Source: Paenarthrobacter aurescens (GTDB lineage: Bacteria > Actinomycetota > Actinomycetes > Actinomycetales > Micrococcaceae). Taken from it: a DNA stretch of 64,000 nucleotides. The DNA is taken from assembly GCF_025421775.1 (NCBI RefSeq), contig NZ_JAOEFX010000004.1, positions 1 through 64,000 on the forward strand. Reading direction: 5' to 3'. The position numbers and the translations under genes were made by a program. The notes below the pieces were generated by a model. The model did not search any database and was not told where the DNA came from. It worked only from the letters and a program-made list of their open reading frames with translations. Shown here one piece after another: positions 25,250-35,556 of this stretch (its first letter is position 1; the number at the start of each line of letters is the position of its first letter).

Positions 25250-25999
25250 ATGGGTTTGCTGGACAAAGTCGAGCGCGGCATTGAAAAAGCCGTTCGCAAC
25301 GTCTTCTCCACGGGGTCGCGGGCACGTGTTGAGCCGGTGGAGATTGCGAGCAAACTGAGGCGCGAGTTGGACAACAAGTCCCTCACCATCGCCGCCGGTC
25401 GTACACTCGCTCCCAACGTTTTCGATGTCCTGCTCAGTGACGAGGACTTCGCCAGGGCCCAGGAATGGGGTACACCGCTGGCTGAGGAGCTGTGTGACGT
25501 CGTGATCCAGCATGTCCGCAGCCAGGGCTACACCCTCCAGGGCGCGGTCCGGATTTCGTTCCGTCGAAATGACGAGGAACGTGCAGGGCACTTCGAAATC
25601 GCGTCCCGGACTGAGAAATCCTCCGATGACGCAGCTCCGGCTCCGCAAGCTCCCCGGGCACATGTTCCGGCGGCTCCGGCACGCCAGCCCACGCGCCTTC
25701 AGCCTGTGCTGGATATCGGCGGTCAGCGGTATTCCCTCAACGCCCAGTCTGTGGTGCTGGGACGATCCTCCGAAGCCGACATCCTGGTGGATGACACCGG
25801 CGTCTCGCGGAAGCACCTCGAGGTCCGCACCCAGAACGGCAGCACCTGGGCCGTTGACCTTGGCTCCACCAATGGCAGCTACGTCAATGGACATAAAGTG
25901 AACGGCAGCGTGGAGCTTACAGACGGCTCAACCATCACGATGGGACGTACCAAGATCATTTTCCGCCTCCTCCCCCAAACCCCGGGTGGCAACGCGTGA
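25250..25999 (+). CDS. fhaA: FHA domain protein FhaA (DUF3662 plus FHA)
   Basis: ATG 25250 follows GAAAGGAGAAGG; the longer upstream frame is rejected. The 249-residue protein has the N-terminal DUF3662 domain (MGLLDKVERGIEKAVRNVF, about 1-125), a short Ala/Pro linker and a C-terminal FHA domain with GRSSEADILVDDTGVSRKHLEV and GSTNGSYVNG. FHA domains bind phosphothreonine. FhaA in mycobacteria binds phosphorylated MviN and PknB and controls cell-wall synthesis. It is first in the operon with fhaB, pstP, rodA, pbpA, pknA and pknB, which supports that role. Confidence 0.9.
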   Translation: MGLLDKVERGIEKAVRNVFSTGSRARVEPVEIASKLRRELDNKSLTIAAGRTLAPNVFDVLLSDEDFARAQEWGTPLAEELCDVVIQHVRSQGYTLQGAVRISFRRNDEERAGHFEIASRTEKSSDDAAPAPQAPRAHVPAAPARQPTRLQPVLDIGGQRYSLNAQSVVLGRSSEADILVDDTGVSRKHLEVRTQNGSTWAVDLGSTNGSYVNGHKVNGSVELTDGSTITMGRTKIIFRLLPQTPGGNA

Positions 26000-26484
26000 A
26001 CGACGTCAGTGAACTGACCATCACGGCTCTTCGCTTCGGGTTTCTCCTGCTGCTGTGGGTCCTGATCTTCAGCATTGTGACCACCATGCGCCGTGATCTC
26101 CAGATCGGCCGCAAGGCCGTCACCGGAGCTCCCACGGCCCGCGAAGTGCGCAAGCATCCGGAACTGGCCGCGTCACCGCCGCCGGCCATCCAGCATGCCC
26201 GCACACTTGTAGTCACGGAGGGCCCGCTCAAGGGCACTACTCTTCCCCTCGCCGCCAGCCCCATCCTGCTTGGCCGCGCACAGGAAGCCACGCTGGTCCT
26301 GGAAGACGATTATGCTTCGGGCCGGCACGCGCGCCTGTTCCCACAGGGCAGCCGCTGGTTCATTGAGGACCTCGGCTCTACCAACGGCACCTACTTGGCC
26401 GATCAACAGCTCACCCGCGCTTTACCGGTTGAGCTTGGCGTCCCCGTGAGAATCGGCAAGACGGTCATTGAATTGAGGCCGTAG
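25996..26484 (+). CDS. fhaB: FHA domain membrane-associated protein FhaB/FipA
   Basis: This 162-residue protein starts with GTG at 25996, overlapping fhaA by four bases. One N-terminal membrane segment (FGFLLLLWVLIFSIVTTM, about 12-30) is followed by a linker and an FHA domain with LLGRAQEATLVLEDDYASGRHARL and GSTNGTYL. In mycobacteria FhaB/FipA is phosphorylated by PknA and helps FtsZ-FtsQ assembly. The product here would tether phosphothreonine recognition to the membrane at the division or growth site. Confidence 0.9.
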   Translation: MNDVSELTITALRFGFLLLLWVLIFSIVTTMRRDLQIGRKAVTGAPTAREVRKHPELAASPPPAIQHARTLVVTEGPLKGTTLPLAASPILLGRAQEATLVLEDDYASGRHARLFPQGSRWFIEDLGSTNGTYLADQQLTRALPVELGVPVRIGKTVIELRP

Positions 26485-26487
26485 TCC

Positions 26488-28173
26488 ATGGCCTCCCCCG
26501 AGACCCCCGAAGGCAAGGAAACGCCCGCGGAGCGCCCACTCATCATGCGCTACGCGGCTCGCTCCGACGTCGGACGGATCCGCTCCAAGAATGACGACTC
26601 CGCATATGTGGGCCGCCATCTTGCAGTCGTGGCCGATGGCATGGGTGGTCACGCCGGTGGCGACGTCGCCTCCGCTTCAACGGTCCTGGACATGATCCAC
26701 CTTGATCATGACGACTATCCGGACGGCGCCGAGACCGTCCTCGCGGACGAGATCCAGACCGCTAATTCACTGCTTTCCGAGCTTGTCCACCAGAATCCCA
26801 AGCTTTCCGGCATGGGAACCACCGTGACTGCGCTCCTCTTGGAGGACCGCAAGCTCCACTTCGCCCATATTGGCGACTCCCGCGCCTACCGCCTGCGTAA
26901 CAAAAAGTTCGAGCAAATCAGCATCGACCACACGTTCGTGCAGCGTCTCATTGATGAGGGACGCCTCCGTCCCGAGGAAGCCGAAACACATCCCCACAAG
27001 AACGTCCTGATGCGTGTACTGGGTGACGTCGACGCCAGTCCCGAGCTTGATCTGGACGTCCTCGACGTCGAACCCGGCGAACGCTGGCTGCTTTGCTCCG
27101 ACGGCCTGAATTACGTGGCGGGCCACGTGGTGGAGCGCATGGTCCGCGAGACCAAGGACCTCCGCGAGTGCGCCGAGATCCTGGTCGATCTCACCTTGGA
27201 AGCCGGCGCCCCGGACAACGTCACCGTAGTGATGCTGGAAATTTCGGAAGAGACCGACGACGACGTCAACACCGCCGCCGTCGATGTCGTTCCGGCTGCG
27301 GCTCTGGCCGCAGTGGACGAACCGGAGGCCGTCACCGCTTCGAAGACCCCCGAAGGCCCCTCGGCAACCAAGCCCGCAGAGGACGACAAGTCCGAGCCCA
27401 AGGCGAAGGCCGTGCGGCCGGCCGACGCCGGATCGTCCTACAGCGCAGGCGATCCAACGAAGCAGTCAGACGACTCGGCTGTCTCGTCCGAGCCCTCGGA
27501 CGAGTCCACCGAGCCCCCCACAACTACAGACCCGCACCTCGGTGAGCACCTGTCCGCGGAGGTTCTGCGCGAAGAACTGGCCAGCCGTCCCCACGAACTT
27601 GTTGGCGCTGCAGCCACAGCCGCCGAGACCGGATCCATACCTACTGTTGCCGGCCGCACAGTCGCCCGCAGGGCCGCCACAGTACTCACCCACAAGGCCG
27701 AACAGGATCGCCTGGACGTCGAGGAGCCCGCACGGCGCCGTATCCGCTGGCTGATGCCTGCCGTCGCAGCCGTTGTTGTGCTCGGCGTCGTGGTGGGCCT
27801 ATGGCTTGGCTACGCCTGGACCCAAACCCGCTACTACGTGGGCGAATACGATCAGCGGGTGGCCATCTTCAACGGAATCTCCCAGAGACTCGGACCCATT
27901 CAGCTTTCCCGACTCGAAGCCGTAACCGACATCAGGGTGGATTCATTGCCGGAATACGGCCAGCAAAGCGTACGCCAGACAGTTCCGGCGGGTGACCTCG
28001 ACGACGCACAGACCATTGTGGAGAACCTGAAGAATACGGGCAGCGCCTCAGCTAACTGCCCCACCACTCCGGCCACGCCCACACCGTCACCGACCACCAG
28101 CGTGCCCGTGCCGAGCACCGCGGCGGTTGCCACACCTTCGCCCGTTCCGACTCCCTGTGAGGCGGCCAAGTGA
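26488..28173 (+). CDS. pstP: PP2C-family Ser/Thr protein phosphatase PstP
   Basis: This 561-residue protein has an N-terminal PP2C catalytic domain (about 10-245) with metal-binding aspartates in RSKNDDSAYV, ADGMGGHAGGD, CSDGL and PDNVTV. A long low-complexity acidic linker follows, then a membrane segment (about 420-440, LMPAVAAVVVLGVVVGLWLGYAW) and an extracytoplasmic tail ending in a Pro/Thr-rich region. It reverses PknA/PknB phosphorylation. It is somewhat longer than the Mycobacterium tuberculosis PstP, mostly from the linker. The stop overlaps the rodA start by four bases. Confidence 0.92.
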   Translation: MASPETPEGKETPAERPLIMRYAARSDVGRIRSKNDDSAYVGRHLAVVADGMGGHAGGDVASASTVLDMIHLDHDDYPDGAETVLADEIQTANSLLSELVHQNPKLSGMGTTVTALLLEDRKLHFAHIGDSRAYRLRNKKFEQISIDHTFVQRLIDEGRLRPEEAETHPHKNVLMRVLGDVDASPELDLDVLDVEPGERWLLCSDGLNYVAGHVVERMVRETKDLRECAEILVDLTLEAGAPDNVTVVMLEISEETDDDVNTAAVDVVPAAALAAVDEPEAVTASKTPEGPSATKPAEDDKSEPKAKAVRPADAGSSYSAGDPTKQSDDSAVSSEPSDESTEPPTTTDPHLGEHLSAEVLREELASRPHELVGAAATAAETGSIPTVAGRTVARRAATVLTHKAEQDRLDVEEPARRRIRWLMPAVAAVVVLGVVVGLWLGYAWTQTRYYVGEYDQRVAIFNGISQRLGPIQLSRLEAVTDIRVDSLPEYGQQSVRQTVPAGDLDDAQTIVENLKNTGSASANCPTTPATPTPSPTTSVPVPSTAAVATPSPVPTPCEAAK

Positions 28174-29597
28174 TCCAGACTGAAACAGCACCCAAACCGC
28201 GCCGGAACGTCGAGCTTGCCCTCATCGTGCTGGCCCTTGCCGTAGGCGTAGGCGCGAGTGCCTTGGTGAGCATTAACTCCGACGTCGGACTGGACAGGGA
28301 CTTCTGGTTCCAGTCGAGCCTGCTGGCTGTGGCGGCTTTTGCCTTCCATATGGTCCTCAGGCTCCGCGCAAAGTATGCCGATCCGGTAATACTTCCGATT
28401 GTCGTCGCCCTGAACGGTCTGGGGCTTGCCCTGATCCACCGCATGGACGGCCCGGGTGACGATACTGGCAACAACCAGCTCCGGTGGACCCTGATTGCCA
28501 TGGCAGTATCGATCGCCGTGATCTGGTTCCTCAAAGACCACCGGATTCTGCGCCGTTTCACGTACATCTCACTGGCAGCCAGTGCATTCCTGCTGATCCT
28601 GCCCTTGATACCGGGTATTTCCGCCGGTGAAATTCTCGGTGCCCGCGTTTGGATCCGCGTAGGCCCCATGACGTTCCAACCAGGTGAGATCGCCAAGATC
28701 ACGCTGGCCATATTCTTTGCCGGGTATCTTTCCTCCAACCGGGATCTCATCCTGTTGGCCGGCCGGAAGATCGGTCCCATGCAGTTCCCGCGGTTCAAGG
28801 ACCTCGGGCCCATGATCACCGCTTGGCTGGTCAGTATCGGAGTCCTGGTCTTCCAGCGTGACCTCGGTTCCTCCATCCTCTTCTTTGGCCTGTTCATCGT
28901 GATGATTTACGTGGCCACCAGCCGTATCTCCTGGGTTGTCATCGGCCTGTTGTTGATCCTCGGCGGCGGATTCATTGCCTCGCAGATCTTCTCGCACGTG
29001 GCTTTCCGCATCGACAGCTGGATCAACGCCTTCACACCGGAGGTCTTCGGCAGGTCGCCCGGCGGCAGCGGACAGATTGTGCAGGGCCTGTTCGGCATGG
29101 CCGACGGCGGTCTGGTGGGTACTGGCCTAGGCCAAGGCCGCCCGGACCTGGTTCCGTTCGCCAACAGCGACATGATTGTGGCCCTCATCGGCGAGGAACT
29201 CGGCTTGATCGGCCTCTTCGCCGTCGTGATGCTGTACCTGCTGCTCTTCACCCGCGGCTTCCGCGCTGCACTCGGTACCCGCGATGCTTTCGGGAAACTC
29301 CTGGCATGCGGTCTGTCCTTCGCCATTGCCCTGCAGTGCTTCGTGGTCATTGGTGGCGTCACCCGGCTCATTCCGTTGACCGGCCTGACCACGCCGTTCC
29401 TGGCAGCCGGTGGTTCCTCGCTCCTGGCCAACTGGATCATCGTCGGCTTGCTGCTCATGATCTCCAACACGGCCCGCGGGCCAGTGGACACCACCCCGAT
29501 GGTGGGCAAACCCCCGGCCAGCAGCAGCGCGCCCGCACGTAAACCGACCACAGGCCAGACACCCAGCGCACCAACAGAGGCGGTGAAGCACCAATGA
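28170..29597 (+). CDS. rodA: SEDS peptidoglycan glycosyltransferase RodA/FtsW family
   Basis: GTG 28170 overlaps the phosphatase stop. The 475-residue protein has about ten transmembrane helices and the SEDS signatures GARVWIRVGPMTFQPGEIAKITLAI and ANSDMIVALIGEELGLIG, plus PLTGLTTPFLAAGGSSLLANW near the end. SEDS proteins polymerise lipid II together with a class B PBP. The PBP gene next door (pbpA, overlapping by four bases) is its probable partner in elongation. The C-terminal cytosolic tail is Pro/Ala-rich. Confidence 0.9.
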   Translation: MIQTETAPKPRRNVELALIVLALAVGVGASALVSINSDVGLDRDFWFQSSLLAVAAFAFHMVLRLRAKYADPVILPIVVALNGLGLALIHRMDGPGDDTGNNQLRWTLIAMAVSIAVIWFLKDHRILRRFTYISLAASAFLLILPLIPGISAGEILGARVWIRVGPMTFQPGEIAKITLAIFFAGYLSSNRDLILLAGRKIGPMQFPRFKDLGPMITAWLVSIGVLVFQRDLGSSILFFGLFIVMIYVATSRISWVVIGLLLILGGGFIASQIFSHVAFRIDSWINAFTPEVFGRSPGGSGQIVQGLFGMADGGLVGTGLGQGRPDLVPFANSDMIVALIGEELGLIGLFAVVMLYLLLFTRGFRAALGTRDAFGKLLACGLSFAIALQCFVVIGGVTRLIPLTGLTTPFLAAGGSSLLANWIIVGLLLMISNTARGPVDTTPMVGKPPASSSAPARKPTTGQTPSAPTEAVKHQ

Positions 29598-31051
29598 ACC
29601 AGGCTATTCGCAGCTCCTGGATGGCCGCCGTCGCCATGTTTGCCTTGATCTTCGGCGCCATCAGCTATGTCCAGGTCATTGGCGCAGACGACCTCAACGC
29701 CAATCCCTGGAACCAGCGCGCCATCCTCGCTTCGTTCTGCAACGACCGCGGCGCCATCATCGTCGGCGGCAAGCCGGTGGCTGAGTCTGTTGCCGGCACA
29801 GAGTCCTGCGCGTTCCAGCGCAAGTACACCGAACCCGAGCTGTACGCAGGCATTACCGGTTACTTCTCCAAGGGCTTCGGCTCAACGGGCCTTGAACAGT
29901 CCATGGGCGATACCTTGGCCGGCAACTCCGACCAGCTCTTCCTGGACCGCATCAGCCAGATGTTCCTGGGCAACGAGCCCAAGGGTGCCTCGGTGGAGCT
30001 GACCTTGGATCCCGAGGTCCAGAAGCTGGCCTTCGATCTCATCCCCGACGGCCAGCGTGGATCCATCGTGGTGACCAACCCCAGGACCGGCGCCGTTCTC
30101 GCAATGGTGTCCAAGCCGTCCTACGACCCCAATTTGATCGCCACCCATGACACCGCAGCCGCAGCCGCCAGCTACGCCGAGCTGAACCAGGTCCCTGGCA
30201 TCAACCTGAACCAGAACGTCAGCGGCCCCACAGGCAACCTCCTCTCACCCGGGTCGGTCTTCAAGCTCATTGATACTGCGGCCGCGTTGAACTCCGGCAA
30301 GTACAACAAGGACAGCGAGTTGCCGAATCCCAGTAGCCTCCCGCTGCCCGGGTCCAGTGCCAGCCTGCCCAACTATGCCGGTGGTAACTGCAACGTCCGC
30401 GAAACGGCGTCCTTTGCCTTTGCGTTGGAGCAGTCGTGCAATACACCGTTTGCCAGCATTGCGCTGGACCTCGGCCAGGATGCCATTCGGCAGCAGGCGC
30501 AGAAGTTTGGCTTCGGCGAGACCTTCGGCGATCAGCTCAAGCTCCAGCAGGCCATCAGTGTCTTCCCAGAGGACCTCGACCAGGCCCAGCTGGCCCAGTC
30601 AGCGGTGGGCCAGCGCGACGTCAAAGCCACTCCGTTGCAGATCAACATGATGACTGCGGCGATCGCCAACGGCGGCGTGCAAATGAAGCCGAACCTGGTC
30701 AAAACAGTGCGCGCTCCCGATCTTCGCGTTATCAGCGAACTCAAGCCTGAAGCCCTCCGGACCAGCACCACCCAGCCCATAGCCGGTCAGATCACCGAAT
30801 GGATGACCAGCGCAGTGGACAACGGCATTGCCAAGGGAGCAGCCGTTCCCGGGGTCAAGGTGGCCGGCAAGACCGGCACCGCGGAGCTCGGCGATTCAGG
30901 TTTGAACAACTCATGGTTTACCGGGTTCGCCCCGGCAAACGATCCGCAAGTGGCCGTCACCATCGTCATGGAAGGTGTGGATGTGCTCAGCGGTGCCCAG
31001 CTAACCAGTCCGAACGCAAAGAAGATTTTTGAGGCGGTGTTGAATAAGTGA
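29594..31051 (+). CDS. pbpA: Penicillin-binding protein PbpA (class B transpeptidase)
   Basis: The 485-residue protein has an N-terminal membrane anchor ([20 protein letters not shown]), a PBP dimer-like region, and a transpeptidase domain with the SPGSVFKL active-site motif (SxxK), SCN (EQSCNTPF) and KTGTAE. It cross-links peptidoglycan outside the membrane. Overlaps by four bases with rodA before and pknA after show tight co-translation. In mycobacteria the PbpA homologue is regulated by PknB. Confidence 0.92.
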   Translation: MNQAIRSSWMAAVAMFALIFGAISYVQVIGADDLNANPWNQRAILASFCNDRGAIIVGGKPVAESVAGTESCAFQRKYTEPELYAGITGYFSKGFGSTGLEQSMGDTLAGNSDQLFLDRISQMFLGNEPKGASVELTLDPEVQKLAFDLIPDGQRGSIVVTNPRTGAVLAMVSKPSYDPNLIATHDTAAAAASYAELNQVPGINLNQNVSGPTGNLLSPGSVFKLIDTAAALNSGKYNKDSELPNPSSLPLPGSSASLPNYAGGNCNVRETASFAFALEQSCNTPFASIALDLGQDAIRQQAQKFGFGETFGDQLKLQQAISVFPEDLDQAQLAQSAVGQRDVKATPLQINMMTAAIANGGVQMKPNLVKTVRAPDLRVISELKPEALRTSTTQPIAGQITEWMTSAVDNGIAKGAAVPGVKVAGKTGTAELGDSGLNNSWFTGFAPANDPQVAVTIVMEGVDVLSGAQLTSPNAKKIFEAVLNK

Positions 31052-32883
31052 GGCCTACTTCAGGAATCACACTCGGCGGCAGGTTCCAGCTGACCAGTCG
31101 CATTGCGATTGGCGGCATGGGCGAGGTCTGGAAGGCCAAGGACCAGATTCTTGGCCGGATCGTTGCCATCAAGGTGCTCAAGGAGGAATACACGGGTGAC
31201 CCCGGGTTCCTCCAGCGGTTCCGTGCCGAGGCGCGGCACACCGCGCTGCTCAACCACGTGGGCATCGCCAATGTCTTTGATTACGGCGAGGAAGCCGGTT
31301 CGGCCTATCTGGTGATGGAGCTCGTACCGGGACACCCTTTGAGCGGGATCCTTGAGCGCGAGCAGGTGCTGTCTCCGGACATGACCCTCTCGATCATCGC
31401 CCAGACTGCCCGCGCCCTGGCTGTGGCCCACGCACAAGGCTTGGTCCACCGCGACATCAAGCCGGGCAACCTGCTGATCACCCCGGACAACCGCGTCAAG
31501 GTCACCGACTTCGGCATCGCCCGTTTGGCGGACCAGGTTCCGCTGACGCAGACGGGCCAGGTGATGGGCACTGCCCAGTACCTGGCACCCGAGCAGGCAA
31601 CGGGCCAAACTGCCACCGGTTCCTCGGACATCTATTCCCTGGGCGTCATCGGTTACGAGTGCTTGACCGGTCACCGTCCGTTCTCAGGCGAATCGCAGAT
31701 CGCCATTGCCCTCGCGCAGGTCAACGACGCACCGCCGCCCCTTCCGGAGACGCTGCCCACGCCGGTGCGGGCTCTCCTGATGTCCATGCTGGCCAAGGAT
31801 CCCAAGAACCGTCCCGCCAACGCCATCAAGCTGGCCGAAGCAGCCGAAGCCATCCGCAACGGAGACATCGCCACGGCCCACGCGGCAGTGCCGGGCATGT
31901 TGCTGTTCGAATCCACTACCGGACCCATCACGGCGCCAGTCGACACCGCAACGGCACCCACCGGCGTCGTCACCTCGCCTTACGGTAAAGAGCAATCGTC
32001 GACGGCGACCTCCGCACTTCCGGTGCTGGGTGCAGGCGCAGCCGGGGCCGCTGTGGGAGCGGCTGCGGCCGCGTCCGAAAACCCGCTGTCGCGCGCCAAT
32101 GCATTGGAAGCAGAGCGCCAGCTCAACGACGAAGAGGAAGTTGCCTACAGCGACGACGAAAACTTCGACGATCGCGAGCCGGAACGCAAGAAGCGCAGCC
32201 CGTGGACCTGGCCGTTGGTTGCCTTGATCCTGCTGGTGCTGTTCGCGCTTATCGGTTTCCTGATTTCCCAGTCGGGCTTCTTCTCGCCGACCCCCAGCCC
32301 CAGCCAGTCCACGACGGCCAGCACCAGCCGGAGCGCCAGCCCGACGTCGACGTCGGCCACTCCCACCCCCACGCAGACGTCGGAGTCTCCATCCCCGACG
32401 CCCACGCAGTCCACGCCGCAGAAGATCAATGTCATTCCCGAGCAGTACCTGGGTCAGCAGTTCGAAGCCGTGAGCGCTGAACTCCGTGCTTTGGGTCTTG
32501 GTGTGGACGGCCAGGAAGTCTTCAACTCGGCGGTCCCCGGAACAGTGGTGAGCCTTAACCCGACAGGTGCTGTGGACCCAGGCCAGACCATCACGGTTCA
32601 GTACTCCAAGGGACCCGAAGCCGTCGCTGTACCCACTATCGGTGTCGGAGCCAATGAAGCACAGGTTCGTGCGGCCATTGAAGGCGCCGGACTGCGGTGG
32701 GTTGCAGGGGATCCCGTGAACGGAGCCGTAGGCCAACAGGCGGGCACGTTCGTGAGGTCTTCGCCGGCCGCTGGAGCTGAGGTTCCCGCCGGTTCCACCG
32801 TGACCTACTTCCTGTCCAAGGCCGTTGTACCCACCAACCCTGGTTCCTCCAGCGCCAGCCCCAGCGGCAGCCCGAGCAACTAA
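31048..32883 (+). CDS. pknA: Ser/Thr protein kinase PknA-like with two PASTA domains
   Basis: GTG 31048 overlaps pbpA. The 611-residue protein has an N-terminal kinase domain ([23 protein letters not shown], Lys in AIKVL, catalytic [19 protein letters not shown]), an Ala/acidic juxtamembrane region, and one membrane helix (about 390-412). A Ser/Thr/Pro-rich stalk and two C-terminal PASTA-like repeats ([16 protein letters not shown] and [15 protein letters not shown]) follow. Mycobacterial PknA has no PASTA, so this version may itself sense peptidoglycan fragments or lipid II. It precedes pknB by 57 bases. Confidence 0.9.
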   Translation: MRPTSGITLGGRFQLTSRIAIGGMGEVWKAKDQILGRIVAIKVLKEEYTGDPGFLQRFRAEARHTALLNHVGIANVFDYGEEAGSAYLVMELVPGHPLSGILEREQVLSPDMTLSIIAQTARALAVAHAQGLVHRDIKPGNLLITPDNRVKVTDFGIARLADQVPLTQTGQVMGTAQYLAPEQATGQTATGSSDIYSLGVIGYECLTGHRPFSGESQIAIALAQVNDAPPPLPETLPTPVRALLMSMLAKDPKNRPANAIKLAEAAEAIRNGDIATAHAAVPGMLLFESTTGPITAPVDTATAPTGVVTSPYGKEQSSTATSALPVLGAGAAGAAVGAAAAASENPLSRANALEAERQLNDEEEVAYSDDENFDDREPERKKRSPWTWPLVALILLVLFALIGFLISQSGFFSPTPSPSQSTTASTSRSASPTSTSATPTPTQTSESPSPTPTQSTPQKINVIPEQYLGQQFEAVSAELRALGLGVDGQEVFNSAVPGTVVSLNPTGAVDPGQTITVQYSKGPEAVAVPTIGVGANEAQVRAAIEGAGLRWVAGDPVNGAVGQQAGTFVRSSPAAGAEVPAGSTVTYFLSKAVVPTNPGSSSASPSGSPSN

Positions 32884-32940
32884 CTGAGTCCCATGTCTAC
32901 GCCACGCCAAGGTCCTGCGCATCGAGAGGAGAGCACACCT

Positions 32941-34809
32941 GTGTCTTCACAGCGCATCCTCAATGAACGCTACGAACTCGGTGACCTGATCGGTCGTGGT
33001 GGCATGGCGGACGTATACCGCGGAACGGATACTTTGCTGGGACGGACCATCGCGGTCAAGATCCTGCGTGCGGACCTTGCCCGCGATCCCCAGTTCCAGG
33101 CCAGGTTCAAGCGCGAGGCCCAGGCCGTCGCGGCGTTGAACCATCCGTCCATCGTGGCCATTTTCGATACCGGTGAGTACTCCGTCGCTGGCGGTCCTGG
33201 CGAGGACGTCCGGGTCCCGTACATCGTCATGGAGTATGTGGCCGGCCGTACCTTGCGGGACATGATCAAGGCGAACGAGCTGGGCGTGGAGAATTCCATT
33301 GGCCACACCCTGGGCGTCCTTGCGGCCCTGGAGTACAGCCACCGCGCGGGCATTGTCCACCGCGACATCAAGCCGGCCAACGTCATGGTCTGCGCAGACA
33401 CCGGAGACGTCAAAGTCATGGACTTCGGCATCGCCCGTGCCATGGCCGATTCCGCCGCCACCATGACCCAAACACAGGCAGTGGTAGGCACGGCGCAGTA
33501 TCTTTCACCGGAGCAGGCGCGTGGCGAAACCGTGGACGCCCGCAGCGACCTCTACTCTGCCGGGTGCCTCCTCTATGAACTGCTGACCAGCCGGCCGCCC
33601 TTTGTCGGCGACAGTCCGGTCTCAGTGGCTTACCAACACGTCCGCGAAACCCCGGACATGCCCAGTACCCACAACCCCGAGGTTTCCGAAGCCTTGGATT
33701 CGGTTCTGAACAAGGCGCTGCAGAAGAGCCGGACCGACCGTTTCCAGGACGCTGCATCATTCCGCCGCGCACTCCGGGCGGCGAGTAACGGCATCCCCGT
33801 CCCGGCACTGCCAGCCAGCGAGGCGCCCACAGATCCGAACGACCTCGTGGACCCGGAGGACCCGGCAACCCAACTCCTTAGCACCACCGCGGTGGGCTTC
33901 CTGGACGTTGATCAGTTCAAGGAAGCAGAGTACAAGGACGAACCCGCTGAACAGCACCCGGAAGAGTCCCTTCCCCTTGGTCTCCCACCGGAACGCGAGC
34001 GGACAGCGGGCCAGAAGACCCGCCGTCGTGCGTGGGCTGCGACCCTGGTGATTTTCACGCTTATCGTCCTGGCCGGCGGCGGGTTCTGGCTTTACAACCT
34101 CATGAACGCGCAACCGCCGGTCCCGGCCAAGATCGCTGTTCCCGTGGTGGCCAACATGTCCGAGTCCCAGGCCATCCAGGAACTCTATTCAGCCAAGTTG
34201 GTGCCCAAATCCGTACGCGAGGCCAGTGACACGGTGGCCAAGGACATGACCATCGGCACGTCTCCCACGGCAGGCTCCATGCTGGATCAGGACGCCGAAG
34301 TGGTCCTGAAAATCTCCAGTGGTCCCAGCTCGGTGACCATTCCTGCTGACATCGTTGGCCGCACTGAGGCCGACGCGCGAGACGCCTTGCGCAGACTTGG
34401 CATCACCGGTGACATCGTGACCGCCCGGACGCACAGTGCCACTGTGCCCGTGGGACTGGTGATCAACACCGGACCGGCCCCTGGCGGAGCCATCGCCATC
34501 AGCTCCAAGGTGGAGCTCCAGGTCTCCTCGGGCAAGGTACTCATGCCTCAGCTGATCGGACTGCCGCTGGCTGAAGCGGAAGCCTCGCTCAAGACCAACG
34601 GCTTGCCCATGGTGGTAGTGGAGCAGGAAAACTCGGAGGTCGCTGCGGGAACGGTAACCGCCCAGAGCGAGACGTTCAATACCGAAGTGGATCAGGGCAG
34701 GTCGGTCACCATCACGGTGGCGAAGGCTCCCGCCCCGAGCCCGACCCCCACTCCGACACCCACGGAGACGGACAAGCCGACCCCCAAACCGACGCCCACC
34801 AAGAAGTAG
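32941..34809 (+). CDS. pknB: Ser/Thr protein kinase PknB with three PASTA domains
   Basis: GTG 32941 is preceded by GAGGAGAG, better than the in-frame ATG at 32893; the product is 622 residues. The kinase domain begins RYELGDLIGRGGMADVYRG, with Lys in AVKILRAD and the catalytic VHRDIKPANVMV and DFGIARAMAD. A membrane helix lies near residue 375 (TLVIFTLIVLAGGGFWLYNL), followed by three PASTA repeats (KIAVPVVANM, VTIPADIVGR, VLMPQLIGLP) and a Pro/Thr tail. It is the conserved regulator of cell-wall synthesis and division; substrates in the operon include FHA proteins and PbpA. Confidence 0.93.
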   Translation: MSSQRILNERYELGDLIGRGGMADVYRGTDTLLGRTIAVKILRADLARDPQFQARFKREAQAVAALNHPSIVAIFDTGEYSVAGGPGEDVRVPYIVMEYVAGRTLRDMIKANELGVENSIGHTLGVLAALEYSHRAGIVHRDIKPANVMVCADTGDVKVMDFGIARAMADSAATMTQTQAVVGTAQYLSPEQARGETVDARSDLYSAGCLLYELLTSRPPFVGDSPVSVAYQHVRETPDMPSTHNPEVSEALDSVLNKALQKSRTDRFQDAASFRRALRAASNGIPVPALPASEAPTDPNDLVDPEDPATQLLSTTAVGFLDVDQFKEAEYKDEPAEQHPEESLPLGLPPERERTAGQKTRRRAWAATLVIFTLIVLAGGGFWLYNLMNAQPPVPAKIAVPVVANMSESQAIQELYSAKLVPKSVREASDTVAKDMTIGTSPTAGSMLDQDAEVVLKISSGPSSVTIPADIVGRTEADARDALRRLGITGDIVTARTHSATVPVGLVINTGPAPGGAIAISSKVELQVSSGKVLMPQLIGLPLAEAEASLKTNGLPMVVVEQENSEVAAGTVTAQSETFNTEVDQGRSVTITVAKAPAPSPTPTPTPTETDKPTPKPTPTKK

Positions 34810-34914
34810 CGGGATGACCGCCAGCCGCGTCCGCCAACCTCCGCGTGCTGCTCCTTCGTCGCTTTGACGCACGCTTCCGGTCACCGGCCCGCGGCAGTGG
34901 GGTCTTCTGTTTCC

Positions 34915-35556
34915 CTACTGCTTGATCAGCGGACTCAGTTTGGAGGCGCGTTCGGCCGCTCCGGCCATCCCCAGGGACTCCAACCAGTTGCCGAGCATCT
35001 GGTAGCCACCTTCTGTGAGGACCGATTCGGGGTGGAACTGGACACCGCAGAGGGGTGCGGTCTTGTGCTGCAAGCCCATCACTACGCCGTTGGTGGTTTC
35101 CGCGGTGATCTCCAGGACGTCCGGGATGGAATCGCGAACCGCAGCGAGTGAGTGGTAGCGCGTTGCGGTGACGGGCGAGGGGAGGCCTGCGAAGACGCTC
35201 TTGCCTTCGTGCCGGACAGGGGAAGTCTTGCCGTGCATGAGCTCGGGCGCGTGAGTCACTACGCCGCCGTAGGCCTCGGCGAGGGCTTGATGTCCAAGGC
35301 AGACGCCGAACATTGGCTTGTCATTGTTGCCGCACCATTTGATGAGCTCGATGCACACACCGGCTTCCGCTGGGGTGCCCGGCCCGGGCGAGACAAGGAC
35401 GCCGTCGCGGGTTGCCGCAAGTTCAGTGGCTTCAGCGAGAGTCACGTCGTCGTTGCGGACCACGGTAGTCTCGGCGCCGAGTTCCTGGAGGTATCCCACC
35501 AGGGTGTAGACGAAGCTGTCGTAGTTATCCACTACCAGGATTTTTGTTGTGCTCAT
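34915..35556 (-). CDS. pabA: Aminodeoxychorismate/anthranilate synthase component II (glutamine amidotransferase)
   Basis: The 213-residue class I amidotransferase has the oxyanion strand PGPGTPAEAG, nucleophile Cys in GVCLGHQALAEAYGG and the His-Glu pair in GVQFHPESVLTEGG. It supplies ammonia from glutamine to chorismate for folate (PabA) or tryptophan (TrpG); from sequence alone the two cannot be separated. Its ATG overlaps the stop of a small membrane protein gene (TGA within ATGA), and it is the last gene of the sortase transcript. The neighbouring pknB end is convergent, as in mycobacteria (trpG next to pknB). Confidence 0.88.
   Translation of the reverse strand: MSTTKILVVDNYDSFVYTLVGYLQELGAETTVVRNDDVTLAEATELAATRDGVLVSPGPGTPAEAGVCIELIKWCGNNDKPMFGVCLGHQALAEAYGGVVTHAPELMHGKTSPVRHEGKSVFAGLPSPVTATRYHSLAAVRDSIPDVLEITAETTNGVVMGLQHKTAPLCGVQFHPESVLTEGGYQMLGNWLESLGMAGAAERASKLSPLIKQ

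Noticed and set aside
31684..32922. A 412-codon minus-strand open frame
   Set aside because: It is the mirror of the pknA coding region, with Arg/Gly-rich low-complexity translation.
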